Shown piece by piece: positions 30,001 to 41,032 of a stretch of 64,000 nt of DNA. Source of the stretch: Prunella strophiata (lineage: Eukaryota; Chordata; Aves; Passeriformes; Prunellidae); NCBI GenBank assembly GCA_036583965.1, contig JAZBQD010000026.1, positions 1,488,001 to 1,552,000 of the forward strand, given 5' to 3'. A program made the translations under genes and the position numbers. A model generated the notes under the pieces. That model worked only from the letters and a program-made list of their open reading frames with translations, did no database searches and was not told where the DNA came from. Positions within the stretch are counted from its first letter, which is position 1. Each line of letters begins with the position of its first letter.

Positions 30001-30841
30001 TTTCAGGTCTAATCCCCCATTTTGCTGCCCCATCTGCTTCTTTTTGCCTGTGAAATCTGATTGTATCTTGTTGAGCTCATCACTCACCTGCTCTCCCCCA
30101 CTGCAGCCCTGGCATTAGCATTCCCTCAGAGCCAGGGGCATCAGATTTCCCAAAGAAAGAGGCTGGAGCTGCAGTCAGAGCCTTCTAAAGGAGATTTGAT
30201 TCTCCTGTGGCAAATCCAGCTTACAAAGAGCTGTGCTGGAGGTAGTGCCCAGCACAGGCAGCACTGCTGGGGACAGGCTGAGCTGCAGTTTGGGGTTCCT
30301 AAAGGCAAGGAGCATTTCAGCATGCCAGGGCTCCCTGTGCCACCTGCAGCCCAGACAGGTCCCCCAGAGGGTCACACACTGGCACTGTGCCCTTCCCTGC
30401 ACACGCTGGTTTGGAGGGGCAGAAACAGAGTTTTGAGGCCTTTCTTTGAGTCAGGCAAAGCAGGCAGGAATCTGCAGAGCCCCTTCAGGCACAAACCTCA
30501 GAGCCCCTTCCCTGGGGCCCCTCCTCAGCCTGGCAGGGCTCTGCAGCAGCTCTGAGCTTCTGCTCTTCCCCCAGGGATTGGGTTTTGGGAAATGGGGGGC
30601 TGAGCCCTAATTCCCAGGGTTCTCATGGATGTAGTGGGGCACATCCAGTTTGCTGCAGTGTCCAAGCAGCTTTTGGTCCCTGCTGGAGCTGCAGCCCCTG
30701 AGAATCTGGGTTTGGGTTGCAGGGAGCAGGGAGGGAGCTCAGGGCCTGTTCTCTGCAGCTGTTCTTGTTCACCTTTGGGGGATACAGAGCCTGAAGCTGT
30801 CCCTACAGAATCCCCTGCTTTCTCCTTTTCCAAAATGGGTA

Positions 30842-30925
30842 AAGGGTGTTTCTCACCTTGGGTAAAGGGAATTTCTGAGGCTGGGAATGGAGAAAGGGAA
30901 TTTCTGAGGCTGGGAATGGAGAGTT
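30842..30925. repeat. Short direct duplication, ~33-bp unit
   Basis: 'gggaatttctgaggctgg' followed by 'gaatggaga' occurs twice in direct succession, preceded by a shorter 'gggtaaagg' duplication. Minor local repeat. Confidence 0.75.
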
Positions 30926-31424
30926 TTAGAGAGGAGAGGAAGAGCTGAAGAGGCTTTGCTAAAGCTGTGGGGAGTTGAAAGGAGGAAAGAGAAGGTATCA
31001 GAGAGCCTGTGGGCTGGAGGGTGTGAAGGGCACTGAGGCTGGAGCCAGATTACTGAGGGAGAAATCCAGGCTGGGGAAGAAAAGAGTGGTGCGACCACGG
31101 GAGGGGAAGGCACCTTCAGCTGCCTTTCCTTCTGCTGCCAAATGTCCTGGTCCTTGTCCTGGAGGAGGATGCAGGAGATGCTCTGTGCTTCCCAGCAAAC
31201 TGCATCCCAGCCACATTCCCAGCTGGGCAGAGGCTGGGGCAGCTCCGGGGCACACACAGCATCTCCTGGCTCCTCCTGGAGGCTGGGAACGGGGACACCT
31301 CGGCAGAGCCGCGGGCAGGCTGAGCCTGGAGGCTGCGGCTGCTTTACCTGCAGAGCTCTGCACCGCGGGCACTCCTGGGCTGCTCATGGGCAACAGAGAT
31401 CCTCCATCCAGAGGGGACTGCGGG

Positions 31425-31491
31425 CTGGGACAGGGCTCGGGTGGGACAGGGATCAGGGCTGGGACAGGGATCGGGTGGGACAGGGATCGGG
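31425..31491. repeat. G-rich ~17-bp repeat at the left edge of the 18-bp array
   Basis: Several copies of 'gggacagggatcgggt'-like sequence, partly interrupted, run directly into the 18-bp GTGTGACACTGCACAGGG array. They look like a related or founding repeat at the array border. Confidence 0.75.
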
Positions 31492-33272
31492 GGTGTGACA
31501 CTGCACAGGGATGTGACACTGCACAGGTGTGTGACACTGACAGGGATGTGACACTGCACAGGGATGTGACACTGCACAGGATGGGGATGTGACACTGCAC
31601 AGGGGTGTGACACTGCACAGGGGTGTGACACTGCACAGGATGGGGATGTGACACTGCACAGGGATGTGACACTGCACAGGGATGTGACACTGCACAGGAT
31701 GGGGATGTGACACTGCACAGGTGTGTGACACTGTACAGGTGTGTGACACTGCACAGGGATGTGACACTGCACAGGGGTGTGACACTGCACAGGGGTGTGA
31801 CACTGCACAGGATGGGGATGTGACACTGCACAGGTGTGTGACACTGCACAGGGGTGTGACACTGCACAGGGGTGTGACATTGCACAGGGATGTGACACTG
31901 CACAGGAATGTGACACTGCACAGGGATGTGACACTGCACAGGTGTGTGACACTGCACAGGATGGGGATGTGACACTGCACAGGTGTGTGACACTGCACAG
32001 GATGGGGGTGTGACACTGTACAGGTGTGTGACACTGCACAGGGGTGGTGACACTGCACAGGTGGTGACACTGCACAGGTGTGTGACACTGCACAGAGGGT
32101 GTGACACTGCACAGGGGTGTGACACTGCACAGGCGGTGACCATGTGTGACACTGCACAGGTGTGTGACACTGCACAGGGATGTGACACTGCACAGGGGTG
32201 TGACACTGTACAGGTGTGTGACACTGCACAGGGGTGTGACACTGCACAGAGGGTGTGACACTGCACAGGGGTGTGACACTGCACAGGATGGGGATGTGAC
32301 ACTGCACAGGGGTGTGACACTGCACAGGTGTGTGACACTGCACAGGGGTGTGACACTGCACAGGGATGTGACACTGCACGGGGATGTGACACTGCACAGA
32401 GGGTGTGACACTGCACGGGGATGTGACACTGCACAGAGGGTGTGACACTGCACAGGGATGTGACACTGCACGGGGATGTGACACTGTACAGGGGTGTGAC
32501 ACTGCACAGGTGTGTGACACTGTACAGGGGTGTGACACTGCACAGGATGGGGATGTGACACTGCACAGGTGTGTGACACTGCACAGGGGTGTGACACTGC
32601 ACAGGGGTGTGACACTGCACAGGTGTGTGACACTGCACAGGGGTGTGACACTGCACAGGGGTGTGACACTGCACGGGGATGTGACACTGTACAGGGGTGT
32701 GACACTGCACAGGGGTGTGACACTGCACAGGGGTGTGACACTGCACAGGGGTGTGACACTGCACAGGGGTGTGACACTGCACAGGTGTGTGACACTGCAC
32801 AGGGGTGTGACACTGCACAGGTGTGTGACACTGACAGGGGTGTGACACTGCCACAGGTGTGTGACAACTGCACAGGGGTGTGACAACTGCACAGGGGTGT
32901 GACACTGCACAGGGGTGTGACACTGCACAGGGGTGTGACACTGCACAGGTGTGTGACACTGCACAGGGGTGTGACACTGCACAGGGGTGTGACACTGCAC
33001 GGGGATGTGACACTGTACAGGGGTGTGACACTGCACAGGGGTGTGACACTGCACAGGGGTGTGACACTGCACAGGGGTGTGACACTGCACAGGGGTGTGA
33101 CACTGCACAGGTGTGTGACACTGCACAGGGGTGTGACACTGCACAGGTGTGTGACACTGACAGGGGTGTGACACTGCACAGGTGTGTGACACTGCACAGG
33201 GGTGTGACACTGCACAGGTGTGTGACATTGTACAGGGATGTGACACTGCACAGGTGTGTGACACTGCAGGGG
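31492..33272. repeat. 18-bp minisatellite (GTGTGACACTGCACAGGG)n, ~98 copies
   Basis: Near-uniform 18-bp units fill about 1.78 kb. Recurrent variants are GGATG for GGGTG, GTACAG for GCACAG, CACGGGG, and a longer spacer 'aggatggggatgtgac'. Because 18 is divisible by 3, several frames on both strands stay open across the whole array; the minus-strand frames of 611-724 codons read as endless C-A-V-S-H-P or Q-C-H-T-P-V. These are repeat artefacts with no domain. A ~245-bp stretch near 32590-32835 recurs at 32916-33161 with an offset of 326 bp, showing a recent segmental duplication inside the array. Each unit contains the self-complementary GTGT-G-ACAC. Confidence 0.97.
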
Positions 33273-33842
33273 CTGCAGGCAAGGACACAGCCCTGGAAGC
33301 AGCTCAGGGAGGCAGGAAAAGGAGCAGATCCTGTGGGAATAGAGCTGCTGTGCCGAGCAGGGCAGGGCAGGGTGGGTGGGAGAGGGTCCTGAGGCTCTGT
33401 GCTTCCATGGATCTCTCATGGAGCCCCTGGCACTGTAACCAGAGCACTGCCCACCTGTCCTGTCAAATCCAGATTCCCTGGGATGGCAGCAGCTCTCTGA
33501 AGGATGTGTGTGCATCATTCATCTGCCACATTAGTTAATTGGAAGTGAGAATCCAGAATGGCACATTATCTGCTGGTTTTGTCCTTGTGAATATCCAGTG
33601 GAAGCAGGTTAATCATCCAGCTGGCTGCTAAAATGTTTGCTTTGTTGTGGTTTCTGATCTTTATGAGGTGATCAGGCCTTGGTGCCTGTTGAAGGAAAAA
33701 GTCCTCTCCATCCAGTGCCTGCCCTGAGCAGGGTAAGTCTGCAATAATTGCAGGTCAGTGGTGCTGGCCCAGTGCCATTGGTTGTTTTGTGCACCATTTG
33801 GGTAAAGCTGCAAACTGATAAATTGTATTTATAGAAATTTTA
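33273..33842. other. Intronic sequence between 18-bp array and CR1
   Basis: 570 bp of ordinary intronic DNA. No exon or repeat recognised. Confidence 0.5.
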
Positions 33843-34165
33843 TATCATAGAATCATAGACTGGTTTGGGCTGGGAGGGACCTTAGAGCCCATCCAGTGCC
33901 AGCCCTGCCATGGCAGGGACACCTCCCACTGTCCCAGGCTGCTCCTGCCTGGCCTTGGGCACTGCCAGGGATCCAGAGTGGGCACCCTGTGCCAGGGCCT
34001 GCCCACCCTCCCAAGGAACAATTCCCAATTCCCAATCTCCCATCCAGCCCTGCCCTCTGGCAGTGGGAGCCATTCCCTGTGTCCTGTCCCTCCATCCTTG
34101 TCCCCAGTCCCTCTGCAGCTCTCCTGGAGGTGCTTTGGGCCCTGGCAGGGGCTCTGTAAGCACCT
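33843..34165 (-). mobile_element. CR1-type LINE fragment, 3' end, minus strand
   Basis: It begins with the reverse-complement octamers 'atcatagaatcatagactgg', then 'gggagggaccttagagccc', 'tgccatggcagggacacctc', 'actgtcccaggctgctcctg' and 'ggccttgggcactgccaggg', the standard minus-strand CR1 3' end. It diverges over 34000-34165 ('ccctgtgtcctgtccctcc'). It is an inactive truncated copy, close in sequence to the one at 7727-8012. Confidence 0.85.
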
Positions 34166-36524
34166 TGTCACAGGTCACTGAGTGTGTCAGGCATGCTCTG
34201 CCCTCAGGGAAGCTCTGGTGGCTCTCACCAGTCACCTCCTTGTCTTCCACGTGCCTGAACATATTTTCCAGGACTCTGCTCCTTGCTCTTGCTGGGCACT
34301 GAGGTGAGCCTGCCTGGCCTGTGCTTCCCTGGGTCTCCTTTTTTCCCTTTCTAAAAAGATATCAGTCATGGAGAACATGAATTAGCACAGTGCAGCCATC
34401 AGCTCTCCCTGGCTCCCAGAAGTGGTCCTTAGGGAAAAGGGCCTTTTTTATGTGATTATTTTACTTTTATCTGCCTCTGCAAGGTCTTGCATTACGCAAG
34501 AGCTGGTCATGACTTCCCAATTAGGGTTGAATTTTGGAACAGGACTGGGAGCCTCATGATAAGCCTGTTCCTCTCCACATGGAGGGCCTTTCAATTGGAA
34601 ACATCACGTAGGGCCAGCATTATGCAACTGGATTTTTTTTTCTGTAGTTTTCACTGATTTCTTTTAATTCATTCTTGATACAGAGTGCTCAAAATGGCTC
34701 TCAGGACCTGGTGGTTTGGCTGCTGGGTGTTTTTTGGGGCCTGGGGGAAGCCCTCCCAGTGCTGTTTGATTTTACAGCCCCTGATGTTTTCCATTGCAGA
34801 GGTAATTAAAGAGACCCTGGATTTATTATCGTAGGGTTCCCTGGAAATCCCCCCAGGGATGGCAGCCACCCATCCTGAGCTGGCAGTGCTGGAGAGATGG
34901 GATGAGACTGGGAGAAAACAAGAGTTTTAAGTTTCTTTTCTAAGAATGGAGATATTTGCTGTGAGAGAGAGGGACAGCTGTGCCTTTGTGTCCCTTTGGA
35001 GAGATGGGGAGCAGACAGACCTTCTTCCAGGAGTGAGATCTCAGCTGTTCCCCAGAGGAAGGAGGGAAATTCAGGCATTTTGGGGAGCCCCATGTGTGTG
35101 AAACAGAGGCATCACCCTGTCAGAGGTGCTGGGCTGGCACAGGAGCATTGGCAACTTTGTCCAAATCACTCAGTCTGACATTTCAGTTCTTGGGCAAGGC
35201 CAGCATCTCCCCAGTGTGGCTGTGCCACCTCACTGTCACCTGCAGCTCCACCACTGTCAGTGAGGCACAGAGCATCCAGCCTGGCCTGGTGGCACTGGGA
35301 CAGAGGGCACAGTTAACCCTTGAAGTGCCACCTTCCCTTGGCCCAGCACAGCCCAGCTGCTCCCCAGGGCTGAGAGCTGGAGGTGCAAACCCAACCCAGG
35401 TCTGTGCCACCAGAGTGCTGCTCATGGGTGAGAACAAGAGCCTGGTGGTGCATTTCAGCCCTTATTTCAACAGCTCCATCAGTTTTTCCATGATTATCCC
35501 TGGGTTTGGGTGGGGAAACCTCCTCCAGCTGCAGGGACTGGCCCAAGGTCAGTGCCAGAGCTGCCACTGCACCTCAGCTTTTATTAGTCATGGTCAACTT
35601 CAAATGATGCCCTGGGAGAAGGATCCTTGCTGGAATTTCAGAGAACTTCAGAGGTTTAGATGGAAACAGGAGTGTTTGAACAACACAGTGGGATTCAGTC
35701 TTCCAGCAGCAGAGGCTGGAGGGTGCAGGGTGGAAACTCCTTCAGCTTCCTCTGGAGCTGATAAAATTGTTGCATTTGTTTTTAATCTAAGGCAGAAGTC
35801 ATCTAGACTAGAACTGTATTTTTTTTCCCCTTGGGAACATGAATCCTAGCAGGAAGGAGCAAAAATTTCATTAAGCAGGAAAGCAGGACTCCTGAGATTG
35901 GCAGATGAGGAAGGAGGGAGTGTTCCTGCTGTGCACAAAAGGCAGCCTGAATTTGAGGAATCATGAAAGTTTGTAAGTTTTCTATCTGCCTTGGAGTTTC
36001 AAAGCCTTTAGGATTCATGACTCAGGCTTACACATACATGCCTTGTAATGATTAGATCTTTCTGGGTTTTTTTTTTTTTAAGTGAAAATAATTTTTTTTT
36101 TTCTCATGATCACCTGACTTCAGGAGGTAGAGCTTTAAAAATATGCTCTGCTGCCAGACTGGCAGGAATGTCATCAAACTTGGTAACAGGCTGTTCCAGA
36201 TGGGTTTGGGAAGGCTGCAGAGTCCCTTTCTGTAGAGGAAGGAAAGCAGGGTGGGAAGTTATTTTAAACTTCAGCCAACAGGGTTTAATCCCCACACTGG
36301 CCCTGCTGGATTTTCCACATCTGTTTGTTGGAATGCCAATGAAGCTGCCACCAGGACATGTCCCTTGGAGGACTCCCTGTGCCATTCTGTCCTTCCCAGG
36401 ACACATTTTCCCTTCTCAGGGTGCCCCCAGGTTTTCCCAGCACTGAAATTGGTGGCACTGATGTCAGTAGTTGGCCACTGAGGTCACTTACCCCAACAGG
36501 GACATTGCTCAGCAGCAGCACTTG

Positions 36525-36575
36525 TTTTATTTATTTATTTAATTTTTATTTATTTTTAAATTTATTTTTCAGCAT
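36525..36575. repeat. (TTTA)n-like AT-rich repeat
   Basis: A short run of TTTATTTA with interruptions, ending in 'tttatttttcagc'. That end resembles a 3' splice site, but no coding exon follows. Confidence 0.8.
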
Positions 36576-36899
36576 AAACCACTGCTTGTGTTTATGGGGT
36601 GTTGCTCTGCCTCAATGGACCCCAAAACTCTTTCAGAGGAGGGTGGGTTTGCTGAAAGATACACTTTTCTAGCCAGATTTTGGGTTGTTTTTCTGAACAA
36701 GAGACATTTGTTTCAGTGTGCCAGGAGAGGTTTTCCATGCTGGGTTCCACTGTACTTGGTGGGATTGGATCATCAGCTCCCTGCTTTCCCTCACAGTGAC
36801 CCAGGGCTCAGCCAGGCCTCCCAGTGCTGATGGAAATCCTACAAAACCCCTTTTTGATCCCCCAGCTTTGCAGCATCATTAACATCCTGCTAAAGAAGA

Positions 36900-37025
36900 G
36901 ATTTTTTTTTTGTTTGTTTGGTTGGTTTTTTTTTGGTTTGTTTTTTTTTTTTTTTTTTTGTTTTTTTTTTTTTTTTTGTTTTTTTTTTTTTTGTTTTTTG
37001 TTTTTTTTGTTTTGTTTTTTTTTTT
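36900..37025. repeat. T-rich tract with single G interruptions
   Basis: About 125 bp composed almost only of T runs broken by single G or GG. Minus-strand translations are lysine-rich nonsense. It is likely length-variable and hard to sequence. It lies about 1.4 kb upstream of the linker/DH-start exon. Confidence 0.93.
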
Positions 37026-38397
37026 CTTGGCCTTTACAACTCCCTGTGGGAGGGCAGAACGTGGGAGCTGCAAGAGGTGGTTTAGCAGAACAGCTGCTGG
37101 TTGGGAATGCAGGGAAGGAGCAGGGGCAGGTTTGGAGGTTTTTACTTTCCTAATTTACAGGAACACTGCCCTTTACAATCTGTGCAAAGCCCAGTTTAAA
37201 CTGAATAATGGGGAAGCAGGAAACACTATTACCATTGAAAGGAAGCCTGAAGATCAGGTTAATGATGCTGCCTGGTTTCCTTGTACTCTGTGTGTGGACA
37301 GTTCCACTGCTCACAGGAAAATGTATTTTTAGGTTTGAAAGTCCCCAGGATTTGGAGACTTCAAACACTGAGGAGAGAAGTTGCTTCATTTCCATCACAG
37401 CTGAGGTGGTCTGTGAAAGACAGGGGTATTTCTGTCAGCTCTAAGCTTTGTTTAATGTTTGTTTACAAACTACCCTGAGCCCAACTGGAGTCCATCAGAG
37501 TTATTCTAAGCAGGTTTTGTGGGAAAAGGTAACAGAAGGAGCCCTTGATCCGTATGGTGTGTGCAGAGCACAGGCTGGTTCAGACACACAGGGGAGAGGT
37601 GGAATTTGCAATTTCTGTGGATGTTTTTTATTTGATAATGGAAGGAAGCTTCAGTGTGCTGAGAACACACAGATCCTTTTTCACTGCATTTTGTAATTTT
37701 CAGTGCCCAGTGCACCTGTCCCAAGCTGCCCTCAGCCCCAGGTTTTAGGAGACTTGCTCAGGGGTGTCCATTCCATGTGCTGTGGGGATGCCATGGTTTG
37801 GGGATCCCAATCCTGGGGTTCTGAGATGTGGGATTTGCCTGAGCCAGGAAGGCTGTCCCTGTGAGCTGATGAGGAAATGGGATCAGGGCTCCTTCACAAC
37901 CCCTGGCCTGGGAGGTTACAGAGCTCCAGAAACACAACAGAGCTGATGTGCACTTCAGATCTGTGAACCAGCCACGTCTCCACCTGGAATCAGTCCCCTG
38001 GGAAGGGCTTACCCCTGCTCCTGTGTTCAGAGGGACCCCAGCTGGGGGTGGCAGGAGCTGGGACAGCAGTGCTTGCCACCAGCACTGCAGTTCTCCTCAG
38101 GCTGCTCTGTTTCACTCGTGTCTGTCTCAGTCTGAGCTCTTGGCAGCATTCATTCATTCTTTCACCCTGTCACAGGGTGATTTTACATCTGGGGTCAAAG
38201 CAGCCAGCACTGGCAATCCCCAGGAGATGGGCAGTGTGTGGGGAGCGTTTGGGGCTGGTTGCACCAGTCTGGAACTGGGCAGTGTGGGCTGGGAGCTCTG
38301 TGCACACCCCATGGGGTGAGGAGGAGCCAACATCTCCCAGAGCCAGCCCGCCGAGCTGCTGTGGGAATAATCCCTGTGCTGTCCCTGTGTCCTGCAG

Positions 38398-38589
38398 CTG
38401 TGGGTGAACCAGGAGGATGGGGTGGAGGAGGGAACCAGCGAGGTGCAGAACGGGCACCTGGACCCCAGCGCCGACTGCCTGTGCCTGGGCAGGACCGTGC
38501 AGAACCGCGACCAGATGAGAGCCAACGTCATCAACGAGATCATGAGCACCGAGCGCCACTACATCAAACACCTCAAGGACATCTGTGAG
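38398..38589 (+). CDS. ARHGEF9: ARHGEF9 coding exon: SH3 end, linker and start of DH domain
   Basis: A 64-codon, phase 0-0 exon after 'gtgtcctgcag', ending TGTGAG|GTACTG. It encodes residues 64-127: the last SH3 residues (LWVN), the acidic SH3-DH linker, then the first DH helix from about residue 103 with [17 protein letters not shown]. This helix is conserved region 1 of DbI-homology GEFs; the Glu of NEIM (about position 110) lines up with the Glu that contacts switch I of the GTPase in the family. The linker varies most: human Glu71, Pro76 and Asp78 are Gly, Thr and Glu here, and PNSD is PSAD. The last ~33 nt of this exon plus its donor are the source, or a member, of the tandem array that follows immediately, which is unusual. 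Confidence 0.97.
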
Positions 38590-39600
38590 GTACTGGGACT
38601 GGCAATGGGACCTGGGGGCTGGCATGGGTCTGTATCCACTGCACCAAACACCTCAGGGACATCTGTGAGGTACTGGGACTGGGAATGGGACCTGGGGGCT
38701 GGCCTGGCTCTGTCCCCACTGCACCAAACACCTCAGGGACATCTGTGAGGTACTGGGACTGGGAATGGGACCTGGGGGCTGGCATGGGTCTGTCCCCACT
38801 GCACCAAACACCTCAGGGACATCTGTGAGGTACTGGGCTGGCAGTGGGGCACCCCTGGGGGCTGGCATGGCTCTGTCCCCACTACATCAAACACCTCAGG
38901 GACATCTGTGAGGTACCTGGGACTGGGAACAGGACCTGGGGGCTGGGAACAGGTCATGGGGGCTTGGAACAAGACATTGGGGCTGGCATGGCTCTGTCCC
39001 CACTACCAAACACCTCAAGGACATCTGTGAGGTACTGGGACTGGGAATGGGACCTGGGGGCTGGCATGGGTCTGTATCCACTGCACCAAACACCTCAAGG
39101 ACATCTGTGAGGTACTGGGACTGGGAATGGGACCTGGGGGCTGGCATGGGTCTGTCCCCACTGCACCAAACACCTCAGGGACATCTGTGAGGTACTGGGA
39201 CTGGGAATGGGACCTGGGGGCTGGCATGGGTCTGTCCCCACTGCACCAAACACCTCAGGGACATCTGTGAGGTACTGGGCTGGCAGTGGGGCACCCCTGG
39301 GGGCTGGCATGGCTCTGTCCCCACTACATCAAACACCTCAGGGACATCTGTGAGGTACTGGGACTGGGAACAGGACCTGGGGGCTGGCATGGGTCTGTCC
39401 CCACTGCACCAAACACCTCAGGGACATCTGTGAGGTACTGGGACTGGGAATGGGACCTGGGGGCTGGCATGGCTCTGTCCCCACTACCAAACACCTCAAG
39501 GACATCTGTGAGGTACTGGGCTGGGAATGGGACCTGGGGGCTGGCATGGGTCTGTATCCACTGCATCAAACACCTTAAGGATATCTGTGAGGTACCTGGG
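38578..39600 (+). repeat. 80-bp minisatellite made of exon end plus 5' splice site, 13 copies
   Basis: Starting inside the exon, the module [last ~33 exon nt + GAG|GTAC donor + ~47 intron nt] recurs in tandem. The G of each donor GT lies at 38590 (the real one), 38670, 38750, 38830, 38913, 39032, 39112, 39192, 39272, 39355, 39435, 39513 and 39592. Most spacings are 78-83 bp; one is 119 bp because of an extra G-rich insert near 38941-38985. Eleven copies keep GAG|GTACTG; two (38913, 39592) read GAG|GTACCT. Copies near 38880 and 39322 still carry the exon's ACTACATCAAACACC; others read ACTGCACCAAACACC or ACTACCAAACACC. The block from 38661 recurs from 39103 (offset 442 bp), giving a second-order repeat. 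Confidence 0.96.
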
Positions 39601-41032
39601 AATGGCACACCTGCTCAGCTGGCAAGGGCTGAGCCTGTGTTTGTCCCTGGGTGATTTGGGAACAAGCTGAAGTGTCTGAGGACTGTGTCTAATGGAGGAG
39701 CAGCATCTGTCAATATGTATTGACAGTTCTGAGAATTTCCTGCTGGATCTGATAATTCCTTTAGTTTGTCTTAACCAAAAGTGCAATTTCCTGACCTTTA
39801 TTCCATAGCTCTTTGACTAAAACATGATGAGGTTGAGATCCTTCAAGCAGTCCTCTTAATTAAAACCCAATGCCATCTACTTTTGAACTTGTGATTGAGG
39901 AAATTAGGCTGTAATTAAACCAATCAGTTACCCATGTCATCTGTGCCTTTCATGTTGGGTTCACAATTTCCCCTGGCTCAGGATGGCCCCCATTTGCCTT
40001 TTTTATGGCGAGACTGAGGGCAAAATGTTTCCACCATGGGAAATGAAGAAGGGAAGCAGCAGGCAGTGGGCTTTAGTGACTGACCCCACAAATCCCCAGC
40101 TTGGTTCTTGTTCATTAGGTTACAATTAACCTCTACAACCCCTTAAGTTCAGGATTAGTGCCCTGAGCTGAGCCCAAAGTGCAGAGCCTGGTGCTGGGTG
40201 TTTGGGAAGGCTGTGCCAGAGAGGTTGGGCACTGTGAGTAGAGATGTCCTTATCACTGAGAGGCAGAAGTTTGTGAGCACTGCAATCAAAGTCTGGGGAT
40301 GGCTTTCAGCTCATCCCTTGCAATGTTTAGGATTTAGTGAGCCTGTGCCCAGTCAGTGTGGTGAAGCCCCTTGGGGATGGTGCTTAGAGGAATGTCTTCC
40401 TCCCTTCATCCTTGCTGCTTTTCTCCCAGCAAGGCAGAGCAGCCATCCAAAAAGCATCTATGTCACTTTTCAAATATGGAAGAGCCTTGGGATTTCAATT
40501 TGGAAACAAATGAGCTTAATTTCAATGTGCTATTTTGGTCAGAGAGCTTTGCATTAGAGAAGGGAAGACTGCAGACACTTCTCCACATATTGTTTCTTTT
40601 CCTGCATTTGCACTTTTCTCTTGGAAATAAAAATAAAAGAAGTGAAAATAAACCTTAACTTGCATCTCCAGCCATGTCACCACGTTTCTGCCAATTGGGA
40701 TTCTCAGGAGGTGCAGACAGGTTCAGCTGCAGTGGGGGAACACTGATTTACTGCCCCTGATGATACATCCCAGACAGGAGAGATCCAGAAAGCTCTTTCT
40801 TTGCTCTGTGTGATGCAGACTGGGATTGAGGGGATAAATCTGACCTGCAGGTAGAGCAGCAGGAAATGATTCAGCTAAGCAGGGAGGAGGGCTGAAATGG
40901 GCATTCTCATCTGTGGAACGATGGGCTGTGCCGTGCTGGAGAGAGGCTCGTTATGCTCAGTTTAATCCCAGCAATGCCTTTAGCGTGGGGAGGGCTCCCA
41001 GAGCTCTGTCAGCCGGGGCTGGCACTGCGGGA

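Noticed and set aside
31240..31400. Possible CpG island or alternative promoter with scattered CG dinucleotides
   Set aside because: Only a handful of CpGs over ~150 bp beside a minisatellite; too weak to call a promoter.
31492..33272. CRISPR-like regular repeat arrays (also the 80-bp and 13-bp arrays)
   Set aside because: There are no unique spacers between conserved repeats; units are contiguous. The setting is a vertebrate intron with spliced exons.
30998..33518. Very long minus-strand open frames (611, 719 and 724 codons) with C-A-V-S-H-P periodicity
   Set aside because: They coincide with the 18-bp tandem array, whose period is a multiple of three, so several frames on both strands stay open together. 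There is no domain, no splice structure and no start context.
35094..35849. 251-codon plus-strand frame in the intron after the SH3 exon
   Set aside because: No domain, no similarity I recognise and no splice-bordered structure; chance open frame in stop-poor, GC-rich intron sequence.
38404..39654. Additional copies of the H-Y-I-K-H-L-D-I-C-E coding piece as real tandem exons
   Set aside because: The copies have a donor, but nothing before each one looks like a usable 3' splice site (no pyrimidine-AG just upstream of CCACTACATC), and the 80-bp period breaks the frame. They look like passive repeat units.
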